DNA of 64,000 nucleotides from Engraulis encrasicolus. Taxonomy: Eukaryota > Chordata > Actinopteri > Clupeiformes > Engraulidae. This document shows, piece by piece, positions 24,690-39,058 of this stretch (positions within the stretch are counted from its first letter, which is position 1; each line of letters starts with the position of its first letter). Location of the stretch: positions 14,835,723-14,899,722 of the forward strand of contig NC_085860.1 in assembly GCF_034702125.1 (NCBI RefSeq), in the 5' to 3' direction. A program made the translations under genes and the position numbers. The notes below the pieces were generated by a model. It saw only the letters and a list, made by a program, of their open reading frames with translations. It did no database searches and was not told the origin of the DNA.

Positions 24690-24995
24690 ATGGAGACTGG
24701 AGAGGAGAGCTTGCTCTTTAACTGGCCTCCAATCCGCCCACTATGAGCTCCGCTCCCTCATTAAGCTCCCTTTATGGTGACACTCCACCACCCCTGTAAA
24801 ACGCTGAGGTCGAGCCGGCCACCAAAGATCGATTTCCTCGCGCCTCTTACGGTAACGGCAGGTCATTTACAGCTCCGAATAAGCTTAGGACAGACGAGGC
24901 TCGAGGCTCTCTCTGGTCTCTGGTCTGTCTGTGGTTCTGAATTGAGACATCTCATTGAAAGGCTGCTAGTGGCTGCCCGCCGCTTGCAATTGAAC
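24690..24995. other. unique block, candidate conserved non-coding element
   Basis: Balanced base composition with no repeat signature and no convincing coding frame. Conservation is untested. Confidence 0.2.
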
Positions 24996-25000
24996 AGACA

Positions 25001-25035
25001 CACACACACATACATACACACACACACACAGGCAG

Positions 25036-25083
<48 letters not shown>
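25001..25083. repeat. (CA)n microsatellite
   Basis: CA run with one GGCAGGCA interruption. Confidence 0.96.
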
Positions 25084-25086
<3 letters not shown>

Positions 25087-25264
25087 GCATGGGCTGGGCT
25101 GGCGCTGCAAATATAGCTTGCATGAAGCACATGTGCGAGGCCTGTCCTAGGGGCCCTAGCATATGGCAGGGCTGTCTCATGACGTACGCGCCAGCCCAAC
25201 TGCATGCTGGGAGCCAGGGGAGAGGACACAGCTCACTGCAGGAGACCTGTCTTCAGCTATCACT

Positions 25265-25322
25265 CCTCTCTCTCTCTCTCTCTCTCCCTCTGTCTCTCTG
25301 TCTCTCTGTCTCTCTGTCTCTT

Positions 25323-25396
<74 letters not shown>

Positions 25397-25455
25397 TCTG
25401 TCTTTGTCTCTCTCTGTCTCTTTCTCTGTGTGTGTGTGTGTCTGTCTCTCTCTTT
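25265..25455. repeat. (CT)n/(CTGT)n microsatellite
   Basis: CT run flanked by TCTCTGTC units. Confidence 0.96.
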
Positions 25456-25756
25456 CTTTCTCTCACCATCCCTTGCTCTATCACTTCACTTTCGGTTGAA
25501 CCCTTTATTTTACCTCTCTCACCTTCATGTCTCTATCACTCTCTCCTCTACGTTTCCTTTTCCTCAATCTCTCCATCCTTCTGTCTCACTAACGCTCTGA
25601 CATCTTCACTCTACTTGCTCTGCATTGCATTTTTTTGCATCCACTCATCCTGTTTTTCATCTAATCTCTCACTCTCCCTTTTTCCTCTCCTCCGTAGATT
25701 CCTTTTTCATTACCTCTGCCTGACTTTTGCTCCCTTTGTTCCTGTCACAACCTGAC

Positions 25757-25883
<127 letters not shown>

Positions 25884-25918
25884 CCTGACAACGTGCCCTC
25901 AATACGGTGAGTACACTG

Positions 25919-26165
25919 ACAGGGGAGAGGGAGAGACGAGGAGCAGCGAGAGGAGGGAGAGATTAAGGTAGGGGAGGGGAAGAGAAGAGGTAGAGGAGAA
26001 GTGAAGGCAGGGCAGGGCAGGAGAGGGAGAGAGGAGAGGGGAAGGAAGGGTTGGGAGAGAGGAGAGGAGGGAGAGAGGAGACCTGATGGGAAGACAAGGT
26101 AGGGAGAGAGGAGAGGAGAGGGGAAGGCAGAAGAGAGAGGAGAGAGGAAGACAGGGTAGGGGAGC
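25919..26165. repeat. GGAGA-rich purine tract
   Basis: GAGAGGAGAGG and GGGAAGGCAG repeats, mostly purine on the plus strand. Confidence 0.9.
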
Positions 26166-26356
26166 GCTGCTGTCAGTTATCGTCACTTTACTACAGTAAC
26201 TGACAGCTCAAGTGGGTGAACGCGGGGCATGCAACCACAGTAGGCACTGCTGTGCCACTATCCACAGGGCTCCTCAATTGGCACCGTGCTGTGCAGTGGG
26301 GAGGGGAACAGAGGCATGCAAAAAGGAGAAGGAAGGGATTGTACTGAGGCGGAAAT

Positions 26357-26506
<150 letters not shown>

Positions 26507-26875
26507 GGGGTGCAGGAGCACACCTGGCAGTCATCATTATCATTGTTGGCACGGCAACTCTCGATAGCAAGCAGATCTCGACAGGGTTTTTCATGTGGAG
26601 ACTAGAGCCCCGCACCAGGTCATTGTGAATGCCTACTGATTTGCAATGGAGTGGGCCACTTTATGCATGCAGCAGCAGTAGCAGCAGCGCTGGCTATTTT
26701 TTGTTGTTAATGACTTCAGCAATCTCCCTTCTATTCCCACTTCCCTTCCACTCAGCGTGAGTGTGGGATAGAATTGAGCCGCTTGCACTTGAGCATGTGT
26801 GTGCCATAGAGAGAGAGAGAGAATGGTAGAATGGCACCACTTGCACTTGAGCGTGTGTGTGAAAGTGGCAGTACA

Positions 26876-27110
<235 letters not shown>

Positions 27111-27225
27111 GTTGTGAGAATGGGGCCACTTCACTCCCCCCATGATGAGACGTCGGTCCCCATGAGTCGGAGGATTCCATCCCAGAACCAAATTGACTCG
27201 GCGATAACCTGCGGAAGCCATCAGC

Positions 27226-27226
27226 G

Positions 27227-27294
<68 letters not shown>

Positions 27295-27296
27295 AC
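27226..27296. repeat. (CT)n microsatellite
   Basis: About 34 units, followed by a TTCTTC tract at 27352-27383. Confidence 0.97.
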
Positions 27297-27739
27297 TCTC
27301 TCACTAATTGGCTGCGGTCTCATGCCAGACCACATGACTTGTACTGCTCCTTTTCTTCTTCTTCTTCTTCGCCTTCTTCTTCTTTTCACTCGTCATTCTC
27401 ACAGAGTGGCAAATTAATCTGTCAGAATAATTGTGACCACTTACACCCCCCCTGACACACCGGAAAAAACACTGGTGCCATAATTGCTCATGTGGAAAAT
27501 CTGATAAATAACTCATTTTCTAGCTTCAGTCCCCACAGATATCAGCGCATGTCTTGACGCTGGTCTACATCCTTCCCTTGTTCTTCAACGTTAGAGCTGC
27601 TTCTTCTCTGGTCTTCTTGTCGAGGCGAGATCAACTTGAGTTATTCTGATCAGTGAGTAACTGGGAGGAGTATTGTGCACTCACACGACAAAACCAGCTC
27701 AGTGCAGTCAGATAACTGTCAGCCAATGCCTTGCATTCT

Positions 27740-28056
27740 GAAAGTGAAAGCCCATTGGGAAACTCCAACTCCCATTGTCATTGTGACACAGCACTCCACA
27801 GCACACAAGTGAACACTGCACACTGCACACAACGAAATTGCATTTATGCCTCACCCGTGCAAGGGGGCAGCCCTCAGTGGCGCCCCATGGGGAGCAGTGC
27901 GGTGGGACGGTACCATGCTCAGGGTACCTCAGTCATGGAGGAGGATGGGGGAGAGCACTGGTTGATTACTCCCCCCACCAACCTGGCGGGTCGGGAGTCG
28001 AACCGGCAACCTCTGGGATGCAAGTCTGACGCCCTAACCGCTCACCCATGACTGCC
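27740..28056 (-). mobile_element. SINE with tRNA-Ser-like head, minus strand
   Basis: Full inverted copy of the SINE at 4634. On the minus strand it reads GGCAGTCATGGGTGAGCGGT, a B box GGTTCGACTCCCG, and a tail ending GGGCTTTCACTTTCAG. Confidence 0.88.
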
Positions 28057-28569
28057 CATCATTTCTCTCATACTAGAAAGCAAAATAAAGGACTACAAGT
28101 TTTTGTCAAGGCAACTAACTGCATAACACCTGTTTAGTCTGGCGACTAAATTGCTTACCTGAAGGAAAAGCCATTGCCAAGTACACCTACAGAGCACTTG
28201 ATGAGGCAGGACGGTGAGGTTGCAGGGCATTTTTGCTCATTTTCAAACTCAGCATATTTATCCTATTTTGCTTTCGTAAGGCAGTACATGGAAACTACTG
28301 TAGCAGTTCTAAGCTACATCATTTGAAAACTAAGGCACATCTTTTTAAGACTTATATTACACGTAATTGTTGCGGGAAATCACTACATCATGGACAATAA
28401 TGTTATTCATTGCTGTTGTATTTGAGCATCATTACACATTATAATAATAATTGTCTGTTCTCATTGCATTCAATGAGGTGAATTGACTTGGGTTTTTCCA
28501 ACAGAAGATGTGCATTTTCTCCACTTCTTCCAGACATGACAAGCCAAGTGTCCAACTGTTCCATTTCTG

Positions 28570-28940
28570 ACATTGCATGCACAAACACGTCCTGATGCAA
28601 TATTCAGTATGACAGCACCATCTCAATGTATGATATAGCATTATTCATCATATCTTATTGCACGCCACAAATACTCAACTATTCATTCACTGTTCAATCC
28701 GAGAATAGGGTGCCCATCAACGACATTAGAAAAGTACATTGCATGCAGAAATATGCCATCCCATGAAATGATGTGATTTGTAACGGTACCATGTCAACAT
28801 ACTGTTTGATATACACCATATTTTATACTACAAGGACATATATTTATGACGAGGAAAATATGTATTCATTATTAAATCTGAGGACATGGTGCCCATCAAT
28901 GACATTAGCAAGTTGAACAAACAGCACACCTACCGTATGG
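28570..28940. repeat. old tandem duplication, period about 190 bp
   Basis: GGGTGCCCATCAACGACATTAG (28709) and GGTGCCCATCAATGACATTAG (28890) sit in matching contexts after ATTCATT.A and AATC.GAG. 28060-28560 and 28940-29820 otherwise hold nothing I recognise. Confidence 0.65.
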
Positions 28941-29830
28941 TACACCTACTTTCTCATTTCAGCAGCACCAATCAAACTGTCCTTTGAAATATACAACTTT
29001 AATTTTACAAGTCGGGATTATTTACTCATGCCTATCTGGTAGGTCTTGCACAGCAAGTGCACAATGTTATTATGTTAGACTGTCAGATAGAAGATGATAA
29101 ATGTCAGTGGAAGAAACACAGCCAAACCTTAACAGTAGAGACAGCATTAACTTTATGTACAACTTTGAAAACAGCGTCAGCGGCACCTGATCTAGTGTTG
29201 GAAAACTCTGCGCTGAGCTGTCTGTCGTACGTCATGTTTAAACTCAAGAGGTGAAAATGCAGTGTCTCCTGCCTTTCAATGAGTTCCAGTCAGTCAAGCA
29301 GACAGACTGTGAGTGGGAAAAATTTGACTCTTGTCTCGGGCTGAAGACTACAGTAGCACGTCCATGGTGCTATTGAATTGGCAGAAAAGAGAATTGGCAG
29401 AAAGACAGAAAATTAGAAAAGTTAATATTACCGCTGAGCAGATTCATAATTTGCTGAATCATTGTGACATTGTTTGTCACCCCTCTCTGGTTGATGCTCA
29501 ATGCTCATATCTTCAAGTGAAACTGAAACTGAAATTATATAAATAATTTGGGCTGAATGAGGCATCCAGACTGAGACAAAGAAAAAATCTTTTTAATTCC
29601 TAAACCCTCTTACTGTAATTTAAAAAATATACATTTTCAGTATTTTGGTGGCAATATACTGTAGAGCTTCATTTCTTCATATTTTTTGTAGGTGCTGGAG
29701 CAAGCTGTGTTTACATTTGGGTTGTGTGTGTTTGTTTAATTCTCTCTGAAGTGAAGTCTGTGCTGTGTTATGCAATGGGAGGCTTAGCAGTGGGACAGAT
29801 TGGGATGTGTGCTGTATATGCAAGGGGTCG

Positions 29831-30345
<515 letters not shown>

Positions 30346-30693
30346 CAGTGCGTGTTTGTGTGTGTTTGCATGGGTGTGTGTGTGCAAGGGTTGGGTGGGC
30401 AGTGGACATGGTACAGCATGCAGTGGGGGTGGGAGTAGAGGTTAGGGGTGGAGGGGTTGTGGTATGTCATGGGAGGAGAGACACTGCAGAACAGATTAGT
30501 ATGCCTCAGAGCTCAGCATTGCATAGCACGCCACGCCATGCAGTACATGTGCCTGCCCTGCCTTGTCATCACACATTGTCTGCAGTTTGCTAAGAACACT
30601 GACTGGCCTGAGCTCCTGTGGCCTCCTAGTGGTGGGCGGAGGAAGAAGCTATTGCTGTGATTCTGTCTTCCTGTCGTATTGTCCTCTAGCCCA

Positions 30694-30854
30694 GTGTTTC
30701 CCATTTGGTCATAGGATGAGTACCCCCCTCACTCATGCTCTATATATTCCTATATCTGAATGTGACTACGCTGCATATATTATTTGTTATCATTACATTT
30801 TCCCAACTACCCCCTTACTCCTACTGCTAGATGTACATATGGTTGGGAAACATT
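30694..30854. mobile_element. short hAT-like MITE
   Basis: CAGTGTTTCCCA at the left pairs with TGGGAAACATTG at the right. Flanking octamers CTCTAGCC and CCTTAGCC agree at six of eight positions. Confidence 0.65.
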
Positions 30855-31539
30855 GCCTTAGCCTACACCATTCCATGTGACTTCACGGAAACAATCTAAC
30901 CAAAGAGTATAGATTAGAGGAAGAGGATTCAAATTCTGGCCTCCCAATGCAATAAGTAGTGTGCTCAAGTTTGGTCTCCTAAGGTTGTCCCATCCTTCTT
31001 CTCTTTCTGTGGCATTTTGTGACGGCTTGCGTAAGATGTGCACTACCGCCATCTACATTGCCAAGGGAACTCCATTTATTCCAAACCTAAAGCCTCCAAA
31101 GGTCTCCTAACTACAGGTGGTAAGAACTGCAAGAACACTTCTGAACAGTCATTTCTAGTAATAAAAAATGGTAGGTACGTTGTTTTGCAACAAAACTCTT
31201 CATATGGTAATCTTCATTTAAGCTCATTGTTGAAGTCATCCCTCTTTGTTGAATGAACAACAATGAACAGTGTCCACTGTGTTTGGTACCTGTATGCAGT
31301 GTGTTGTTGCGATGGCTCATAACTGATTCCCTTAACATATGAACACCACCATAACCTCTCTTGTCTTTGTTTATCTCTATGCTGCTATAATCCTGTGCTA
31401 GCAAGATTCATCCGTACCCAGCTTTTATTTGTTTGTTTGTTTCTTTTTGTTTGTTTGTACCTCAGCAAGTTAATTCAGGCCACTTCTCATCTTTAACATG
31501 CCACACTGTGTATAAATAATTCTTGTCATCTTAAAAACA

Positions 31540-31640
31540 CACTGTCAACTTGCCGAGCAAACGGCATAGAGCCGTAGGGAGCCGACCTTTAATAATTAAT
31601 CAACTTTAATTCTGATCATTGCGAGCTCCTGGGAGGGATG
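31540..31640. other. unique block before the minisatellite
   Basis: TTTAATAATTAATCAACTTTAATTC is AT-rich with homeodomain-like words, flanked by GC-rich sequence. Candidate conserved non-coding element only. Confidence 0.2.
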
Positions 31641-31675
31641 CCGCAATACCAAACCCAGCTCACTCCTCATGATGC

Positions 31676-31885
31676 AGCTTCAGCACCACATGTTTATGGA
31701 CAGCTCCCCATGCTGTCGCTTCAGCACTACATGTGGACAGCTCCTCATGCGACAGCTTCAGCACCACAGGTTTATGGACAGCTCCACTTGCTGCAACTTC
31801 AGGACCATAGGTTTATGGACAGCTCCACTTGCTGCCGCTTCAGCACCACATGCCTGTGGACAGCTCCCCATGCTGTCTGCTGATG
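31676..31885. repeat. 41-bp minisatellite, about five copies
   Basis: The unit starts GCTTCAGCACCACATGTTTA and continues TGGACAGCTCCCCATGCTGT. Copy two is 37 bp. Since 41 is not a multiple of three the reading frame changes each copy, which argues against coding. Confidence 0.92.
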
Positions 31886-32194
31886 CTGGGGGAGGTGGTG
31901 ATTGGTACGCAAATAAAGAATGAAGAAAAAAATGCACAACCACTTTAAGGCTCATTCCGGCGCCCTTGCTTTCAACTCCTGCATGTGTTGTTTGTGAAGT
32001 ACGTTATGATATGGTATGGGATGGGAAGGACGTCACGGGCCAACCTGATGCCACCTGTGTACACATACAGCCTGTCTGAAAATAGTGAAGCGCAAGCTGC
32101 TTGGTGGATAAATGAGGCGTAAATATAGCTTGCGGCAAGCGCAGCGGCAGCTAGCCGGCTTCTTTGATATATTTTGACTGCCTTTGAACTGCAG

Positions 32195-32289
32195 ACCTCA
32201 GTGAATATGCTTTGACAGGACCCGCAAGGGGGATTAGCCAGGGGAAACTTAAAGAAGCTGCTGCTGCTACTGCTACTGCTACTGCAAGG
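32195..32289 (+). other. exon-like block with good splice borders, unknown
   Basis: TGAACTGCAG precedes and AAG/GTACGC follows a 95-bp block ending in a GCT/ACT triplet run. No recognisable protein. It could be an untranslated exon or chance. Confidence 0.15.
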
Positions 32290-32322
32290 TACGCAGTATG
32301 GCTCTGCAGTGGGCATCTCTTT

Positions 32323-32560
32323 CCATCTCTCTCTCTCTCTCTCTCTCTCCTTTGCTGCCTTCCTTTCTTTCTCTCACTCTCTCACTCTTTCTCTCTAGCT
32401 CTCTATATCTCTGTACCAAGCTCTCTCCAGCATGTTCTTCTTCCCCTCTCTTTCTCTAGCCCTCTTCGTCTATACCTCTATCTCCCCTATTGTTTCTCAC
32501 TAACGCTTTTCCATATTCCATCTCATCCCCTCCCTCTTTCTCTCTCTCTCTCTCTTTGTC
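32323..32560. repeat. degenerate (CT)n tract
   Basis: CT-rich sequence with many interruptions. Confidence 0.85.
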
Positions 32561-32921
32561 TGCCCTCAACTGGATGTTTCTTTTCCTCTTCTCAAATGCT
32601 TTCTTTCCTTACATTTTCCTCTATCCATGATGTTTTCTTCCATTTACCAAGGCAAGTTATGAAACTGTAGTGCTGCTGTAGCACTAAGGCAAGGTGCAGC
32701 ATGGTGTGGGAGTGAGACTGGGAGTGGGCTGACAGGTATTTTGGCCTCGCTGTCAAAGTGGACATCCCATAACACCCTCTTTGGTAACGTAACGTAAGCA
32801 TGGCAGCCAAACAGAGAAGCCCTCACTGGTGCAGAGAACAGAACACATTCAAAATGTACTGTAGCAAATGGATAAAAGAGGAGTACAAATATTATTTGCA
32901 CCAGTTTTGCAGATATTATAG

Positions 32922-32978
32922 TGTGTGCGTGTGCGTGCGTGTGTGTGTGTGTGTGCGTACGTCTGTGTGTGTGTGTGT
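32922..32978. repeat. (GT)n/(GTGC)n tract
   Basis: Short interrupted GT repeat. Confidence 0.9.
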
Positions 32979-33286
32979 TCTTTGGAAAGAGTCTCTTTTA
33001 GAAATCAGTGTTCAAGTATAGCTGAAGGGGGAATACGAGATTGTTGGGACAAACAAGTCAAGTCAAGACGATAATATATATTAATAATAAAAAAGCTGAA
33101 AACGTTGTGTAAGTACTGTATGAAATAAAACACATGCAGTGCAGTGTCATCAACACCAATATGCCTTTGCTCTCAGAGAGAGAAAGAACAGCTTAAAATG
33201 TGTGCACTCTTGCAGTGGATTTCCTTTAAGACCTCACTGTATCAACTGGAAAATTATGTCTTGAGGGTTTTGAGCAAAAGCGTACA

Positions 33287-33295
33287 CGCACACAT

Positions 33296-33356
<61 letters not shown>

Positions 33357-33357
33357 C

Positions 33358-33426
<69 letters not shown>

Positions 33427-33525
33427 GTCTCTCACACGCACACACACTCATCACACGCACAAACACAAACTCCACTCACCCCCCCCACACACACACACAT
33501 ACACACACACGCACACACGCATGCG

Positions 33526-33578
<53 letters not shown>

Positions 33579-33599
33579 GCACACACACACACGCATGCG

Positions 33600-33662
<63 letters not shown>
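33287..33662. repeat. (CA)n-(CT)n-(CA)n compound microsatellite
   Basis: CA at 33287-33352, CT at 33353-33423, then CA with duplicated CGCATGCGAACACA motifs (33518 and 33592). Confidence 0.96.
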
Positions 33663-33664
<2 letters not shown>

Positions 33665-33875
33665 TAACACACCCAAAAAAGATATGAAGAGTTTTGCCAA
33701 TGAGGAGCGGAAGTGTGATGTGAGCAGAACTTGTAAATGTGTTTCATTATTCATGTAAAGTGCATGCTGGGTAATATCTCGTCAGCTCCTTTTCAGCCCC
33801 TCGGATTCTCCGCAGTGCCATCACCTCTGGAGGAGAACCTCATCTCCATCTAATCCTAGTCCCTCTAGGCTGACG

Positions 33876-33909
33876 AAGAAGAAGAAGAAGAAGAAGAAGA
33901 AGAAGAAGC
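33876..33909. repeat. (GAA)n microsatellite
   Basis: About 11 AAG units followed by repeated GAGCACTGA. 33910-35480 shows no further element apart from a short (ATA)n near 34675. Confidence 0.96.
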
Positions 33910-35483
33910 AGAGCACTGAACACTGAGCACTGAGCACTGAGCAAGCCAGTGAACAAGCATGCAAGCAAACGAGCTCTCGGAAAAAAAGAAACACAAGCAA
34001 TTAACCAACTGCCAACAGGCAAAACAAATCCGAACCATATGTGCCATCTGTGTCATGTATAGTGCAGCGTTAGTTCTGGCAGGACATGGTAGTCAAGACA
34101 TAGTCTCAGGTGCTCTAGATCAACTAATCAAATCTCCTTGATCCTCACTGGTCAGTTTCAAATTTGGCGCCATTTAAAAGTTATTTGTTTTTATTCCTCA
34201 ATTCTTAACCTACCACCTCCGCAGCTCCACTTTGTCGTGTATGACATGACACAGGCCATTCTTTGGGGCCGCTCTTCAGTGTGAGAGCATGTGAAGGATA
34301 CGCGATCCCATGGACTGAACCTGTGGAGGATTTATTGATGCTATGTTGGGTTAATTCTTCACCCAACATTGTGGCCAAGATTTTTGCCTATTGATCGTTC
34401 AGCACTGTAACTGGAGATTGGTGGCAGCTACATTCACATTGCTGTTGGGCTCGTAATCAGCTTGTTTACTCTGAGTACTGTAGTTGTTTAGTTGTATGAT
34501 CAATACTGTGTGTGTTTATACAATTTGTTTATGTGGCCACTGAGTCGTTGTACATGTTACCGTAATTTGTTTCATGTGGAGTGAATCAGAGGCTTGTAAA
34601 TTGTTGTGTAATTTGTTAGCTACTGCATCTGTTCCTCCACTCAATTAAGAAATAATATGGAAATAATTTCATAATAATAATAATAATAATTTCATGTTAA
34701 TATTTTAAAATATGATGAAATGTGTTAAACAACTCAAGTGTGGTAAATAAAACCTAGCAAGTAGCTAGTATCATTGCCTTCTCCGGCCATGACATGCCTG
34801 ATTGATTTAAGATTATCAATCCATCGGCATGGCCTTCAAGACTCTCCTTATGTCATTGGCATTGCCCACCTAATTCTCTATATATCAGGGCGGTCATTTC
34901 AAGAACTTGGCTCAGTAGTAAAGCAGGTTTAATTAACCTTGAGGTGGTAGTAAATTATAAAAATAGAAGAGCCTGGAGTCCTCATTTTTTTCAACTACCT
35001 GACAACTGTGGGCTATCTATTGTCAGGTTTACCAATTCCTGTAGGTTAACTTAGCCAGGTATATCACGTAGACCCATACTACACTCCGTACCATCTGAGG
35101 CACGCTGTAAGAGTCATTGAAAGGTTAATTACCTCTGTAATACTCTACTATGACATACTGTAACACAGAGCCATTACTGATGCACCACGACTTGGTCATT
35201 GCCATTCTGGTAACAGCAAATGTATAACGCCGTGTTGTACCGGGTTGAACTTTTTCTGGGAATCACCACCTGGTCATGGTCATTGCTACATGTTAAGATG
35301 ATATGGTGGTCATTGTTGGTGGCTGCAGTACCACCGGATGCTGGCTGTTGTTTGTGTGGTTGTCGTTGGTGTTGTCTGTTGTGGTCCCTGTGGCTGCTGT
35401 TGACTCGCTCTGTTACCTTGAGAGCAAAGGCAGGGAGAAAATCAATCAGGCCAGGCATGAGGGACAGCATGTGGAATGAGGAG

Positions 35484-35621
<138 letters not shown>

Positions 35622-35821
35622 GGGGAGGGAGGGGTGGAAGACTGACTGCCAGAGCCAATAGAGATCTGGTGGGAATATGGGCTGTGCCTTTGTCTCTCAA
35701 TGCATCTCTCATCATGGTCATCATCAAAGTAATATAATCATCCCTGTTTCTCTTTGTCTTTCTCTCTCTTTCTTTCTCTGTCTCTGTATATCTCTCAAAC
35801 ACAGCAGTGCCCACAGGCGAA

Positions 35822-35895
35822 CGCCAACACACGCACACATGCACACATGCACACACACACACATGCACACACACACGCACACACAAACACACACA
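35822..35895. repeat. (CA)n microsatellite, interrupted
   Basis: CACACATG and CGCACA interruptions; a CCTCTCTCCTCT pyrimidine tract follows at 36030-36105. Confidence 0.93.
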
Positions 35896-36242
35896 TGTCT
35901 CTCTCACTCCCTCAACAGACATTTTGTCACATTCATCTCTTGATCTAGTTGTAATTGCCTGTTGTCATCTACTTGTCATAACAAATCGATTTTTTTCATT
36001 CGCGACTGTAATGTAACACTCTTCCTTCATCCCTCTCTCCTCTCCTCCCTCTCTCCTCTCCTCCCTCTCTCCTCTCCTCCCTCTCTCCTCTCCGCTCCTC
36101 TCCTCTCCATCATCCACTCCACCACCCTCGTCTGTCTGTGCAGGTGTGTGTGTGTGCAATCTTATGGAATAAATTGCTGTGTGAAAATAAATTATAATAT
36201 CCCTAAGTTATATGACAATAAACACTATTAACATATCTCTTG

Positions 36243-36377
<135 letters not shown>

Positions 36378-36410
36378 GAAAGACTACCGTACATGTGTTA
36401 TTATTATTAT

Positions 36411-36700
36411 AGGTAACACTTTATTTTAGGGATACATCTATTAGCACTAATACATACAATGTTAATGCCTGCATAAGTACCTTGTAAGGCATGTACTGAG
36501 CAAATGCTAAGGCCTACTAGGTCCTTACTAAGGTTAAATTGGTAATAAATCCCTTATTGTGCATGAATAAGACATTTGCGAATACATGCCTAACAAATGT
36601 TTGATTTTGCTTTGTACATGCCTTACAAGTTACTTATACAGGAACATTGTACTGTATGTATTAGTGCTAATAGATGTATCCCTAAAATAAAGTGTTACCT
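36411..36700. mobile_element. palindromic MITE, AGGTAACACTTTATTTTA termini
   Basis: The left end AGGTAACACTTTATTTTAGG and the right end (inverted) match over at least 35 bp, including GATACATCTATTAGCACTAA. The element lies 45 bp upstream of the lhfpl3 exon. The terminal motif resembles that of the 6.5-kb fold-back element at 49.6 kb (GGTAACGCTTTATTTTA). Confidence 0.85.
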
Positions 36701-36745
36701 TATTAAATGTATTATTACATGTATTGCTTTCTGTCTGTTTGGCAG

Positions 36746-36982
36746 GTGTGTGCCTGGTCCTGGGCTGCATGATCTACCCTGACGGCTGGGACGCCAAGGA
36801 GGTCCAGAGCATGTGCGGCGAGCAGACGGACAAGTACTCCATCGGGGCGTGCTCGGTGCGCTGGGCGTACATCCTGGCCATCATGGGGATCCTGGACGCC
36901 CTCATCCTCTCATTCCTCGCCTTCGTCCTCGGCAACCGCCAGGACAACCTGATGGCAGAGGAACTGCTGGCCGAGAGTAAAG
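36746..36982 (+). CDS. lhfpl3: LHFPL tetraspan family protein, internal exon (lhfpl3-like)
   Basis: This internal exon encodes the end of the third membrane segment ([11 protein letters not shown]), the second extracellular loop with its two cysteines (MCGE and GACSV), the fourth membrane segment ([20 protein letters not shown]) and the start of the cytosolic tail ([17 protein letters not shown]). From memory of the family, human LHFPL3 has NRQDSLMAEELKAENK here, which fits better than LHFPL4 (TDLLQEEL) or LHFPL5. LHFPL proteins are four-pass membrane proteins; relatives are subunits of GABA-A receptor and hair-cell channel complexes. The acceptor is TCTGTTTGGCAG before GTGTGTGCCTGG, and the donor is AAAG followed by GTGAGG. 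The exon is 237 bp, entering in phase 1 and leaving in phase 1. Exon 1 (family start MLPAQEAAK) was not found in the window. The exon is flanked by a palindromic repeat and (GT)n upstream and by a (CA)n array of exon-end copies downstream. Confidence 0.9.
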
Positions 36983-36998
36983 GTGAGGCTGGCGCGCA

Positions 36999-37470
<472 letters not shown>

Positions 37471-37569
37471 CCTGATGGCTGAGGATCTGCTGGCAGAGAG
37501 AAAAGGTGAAGTGCAGCCATCTCCGTTTGGCCATCTCAGTTTGTTGGCCTAGCCTGCATGGGTGAGTGT

Positions 37570-37681
<112 letters not shown>

Positions 37682-37821
37682 CCTTAATACTACCGTACAT
37701 TTTTGGCATTATCTGAAGATTTGACAGTATGCTGTTGGCTGAGAGTAAAGGTGAGGAGACACGCCTGCTCGTCTGGCCATCTCAGTTTAACATCCTTAAA
37801 CACATGCGCGCACAGGCGCAG

Positions 37822-37930
<109 letters not shown>

Positions 37931-37933
37931 AAG

Positions 37934-38040
37934 TCCTGCTGTCACAGGAAGGCTACCACGACATCAGTAAATTCAACATTGTATTTCAAGACAAATTTCA
38001 AGACATCATTTCAAGTAATTTTGAGAGAGAGCAAAGTTGA
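37934..38040 (+). CDS. lhfpl3: candidate last coding exon of lhfpl3
   Basis: After the AG of ACACCAAG the sequence reads TC CTG CTG TCA CAG. Joined to the single G left by the exon ending at 36982, this gives V-L-L-S-Q in the correct phase. I recall the human LHFPL3 tail as KVLLSQYSLE, so five residues match at the expected place. The fish frame then diverges (EGYHDISKFNIVFQDKF...) and stops with TGA at 38038-38040. The weak point is the acceptor: a (CA)n tract sits where a pyrimidine tract is expected. A terminal exon at 58207 is the competing model, and both could be alternative ends. Confidence 0.45.
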
Positions 38041-39055
38041 CTTATCTCTGTCTCAGTTCGCCATACACAAGCACAAATGCAACACAAGTTTCAGCCAAGT
38101 AACATGGCCACTTTAATAATTTAATATTTTAGGTTTTTGTCAAGGCATTCTCTGATCCTGCAGTTTACCTCAACCACATTTTAGTGTTGTGCTGCATTGG
38201 TTGAACAAAATTGAAGAAAGTTTTCAGTTGTAAAGCTAACAGAGAAATGCCCCAGAAAACCACCCATGTGCCTTGCCTGAATTGAAATCATCATAGTTTG
38301 CTGTTCACTGTACTAAACCATTAAAAATCATAGTCAGTGAATCTCTAAGTGAGAGGATGCATTTATACTCAGGTCAACAGTGTAATGGTTTCAAGTGTTC
38401 TGAAGGAAATGTGGCAACCAAAGATGGTTTACTTTTTTCTGATTTGGTTAGAGAATACCTTATAACAAAAACCTACATCATGACAATTGAAAAATGACAT
38501 TTAAATACACCTTGTACAAAGTTTTTAACTCAATCTGTGTACAACAATGTGACAGAAGTCATTGAAAATATACAATTAATATCTGTTTTCCTATTGTCTG
38601 AGTCATTTTCAGCACGACACTACAGTATAAAAACAGCATTGTAGCGTTATAACAACAGCATTGTAGCGTTATAAATACAGTCTCCAAGAGGCTGTGGAAC
38701 ATCTTCACTGACACGCTTGTCGGACAACCCCATTTTAAAACTGCATCACATCAGCAAAGTACTCAGAAAGAAGTCAAGAAGTCACCAAGCACCTAATGCT
38801 TTAAAAACACACACGCACCCCCTAAATGCCTCCTTAATTGCACGCCTCAGCCGTTTTTCGAAACAAAATTACCATTTTAGGCTGGCTGTCCCCAATATGT
38901 CATTTGAGAAAGAGCCTCTCCTCATTGTGTCGGCAGCGAGAGGGCTCGTTACCTCATCTCGCCTTAATCTCTCTCAGACCCACCTGTCACTGCCTCACTA
39001 ACCACCAGTCAGGAGCATTTAGATGGAGAGGCTGCTGGGAAATTGGAGGAGCGAG
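38041..39055. other. mostly unique intronic or 3' flanking sequence
   Basis: 38800-39055 is repeat-free and compositionally balanced, a candidate conserved non-coding element. No coding frame convinced me. Confidence 0.25.
38630..38680. repeat. 24-bp tandem duplication
   Basis: ACAGCATTGTAGCGTTATAA occurs twice in tandem. Confidence 0.9.
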
Positions 39056-39058
39056 AAA

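Noticed and set aside
31638..31923. Repetitive peptide with PHVYGQLP units
   Set aside because: The 41-bp repeat unit changes frame each copy, so no frame is conserved. Treated as a minisatellite.
36100..36160. Pyrimidine tract plus CTGTGCAG as another lhfpl3 acceptor
   Set aside because: It is followed by GT repeat and stops, with no coding match. The real acceptor is at 36745.
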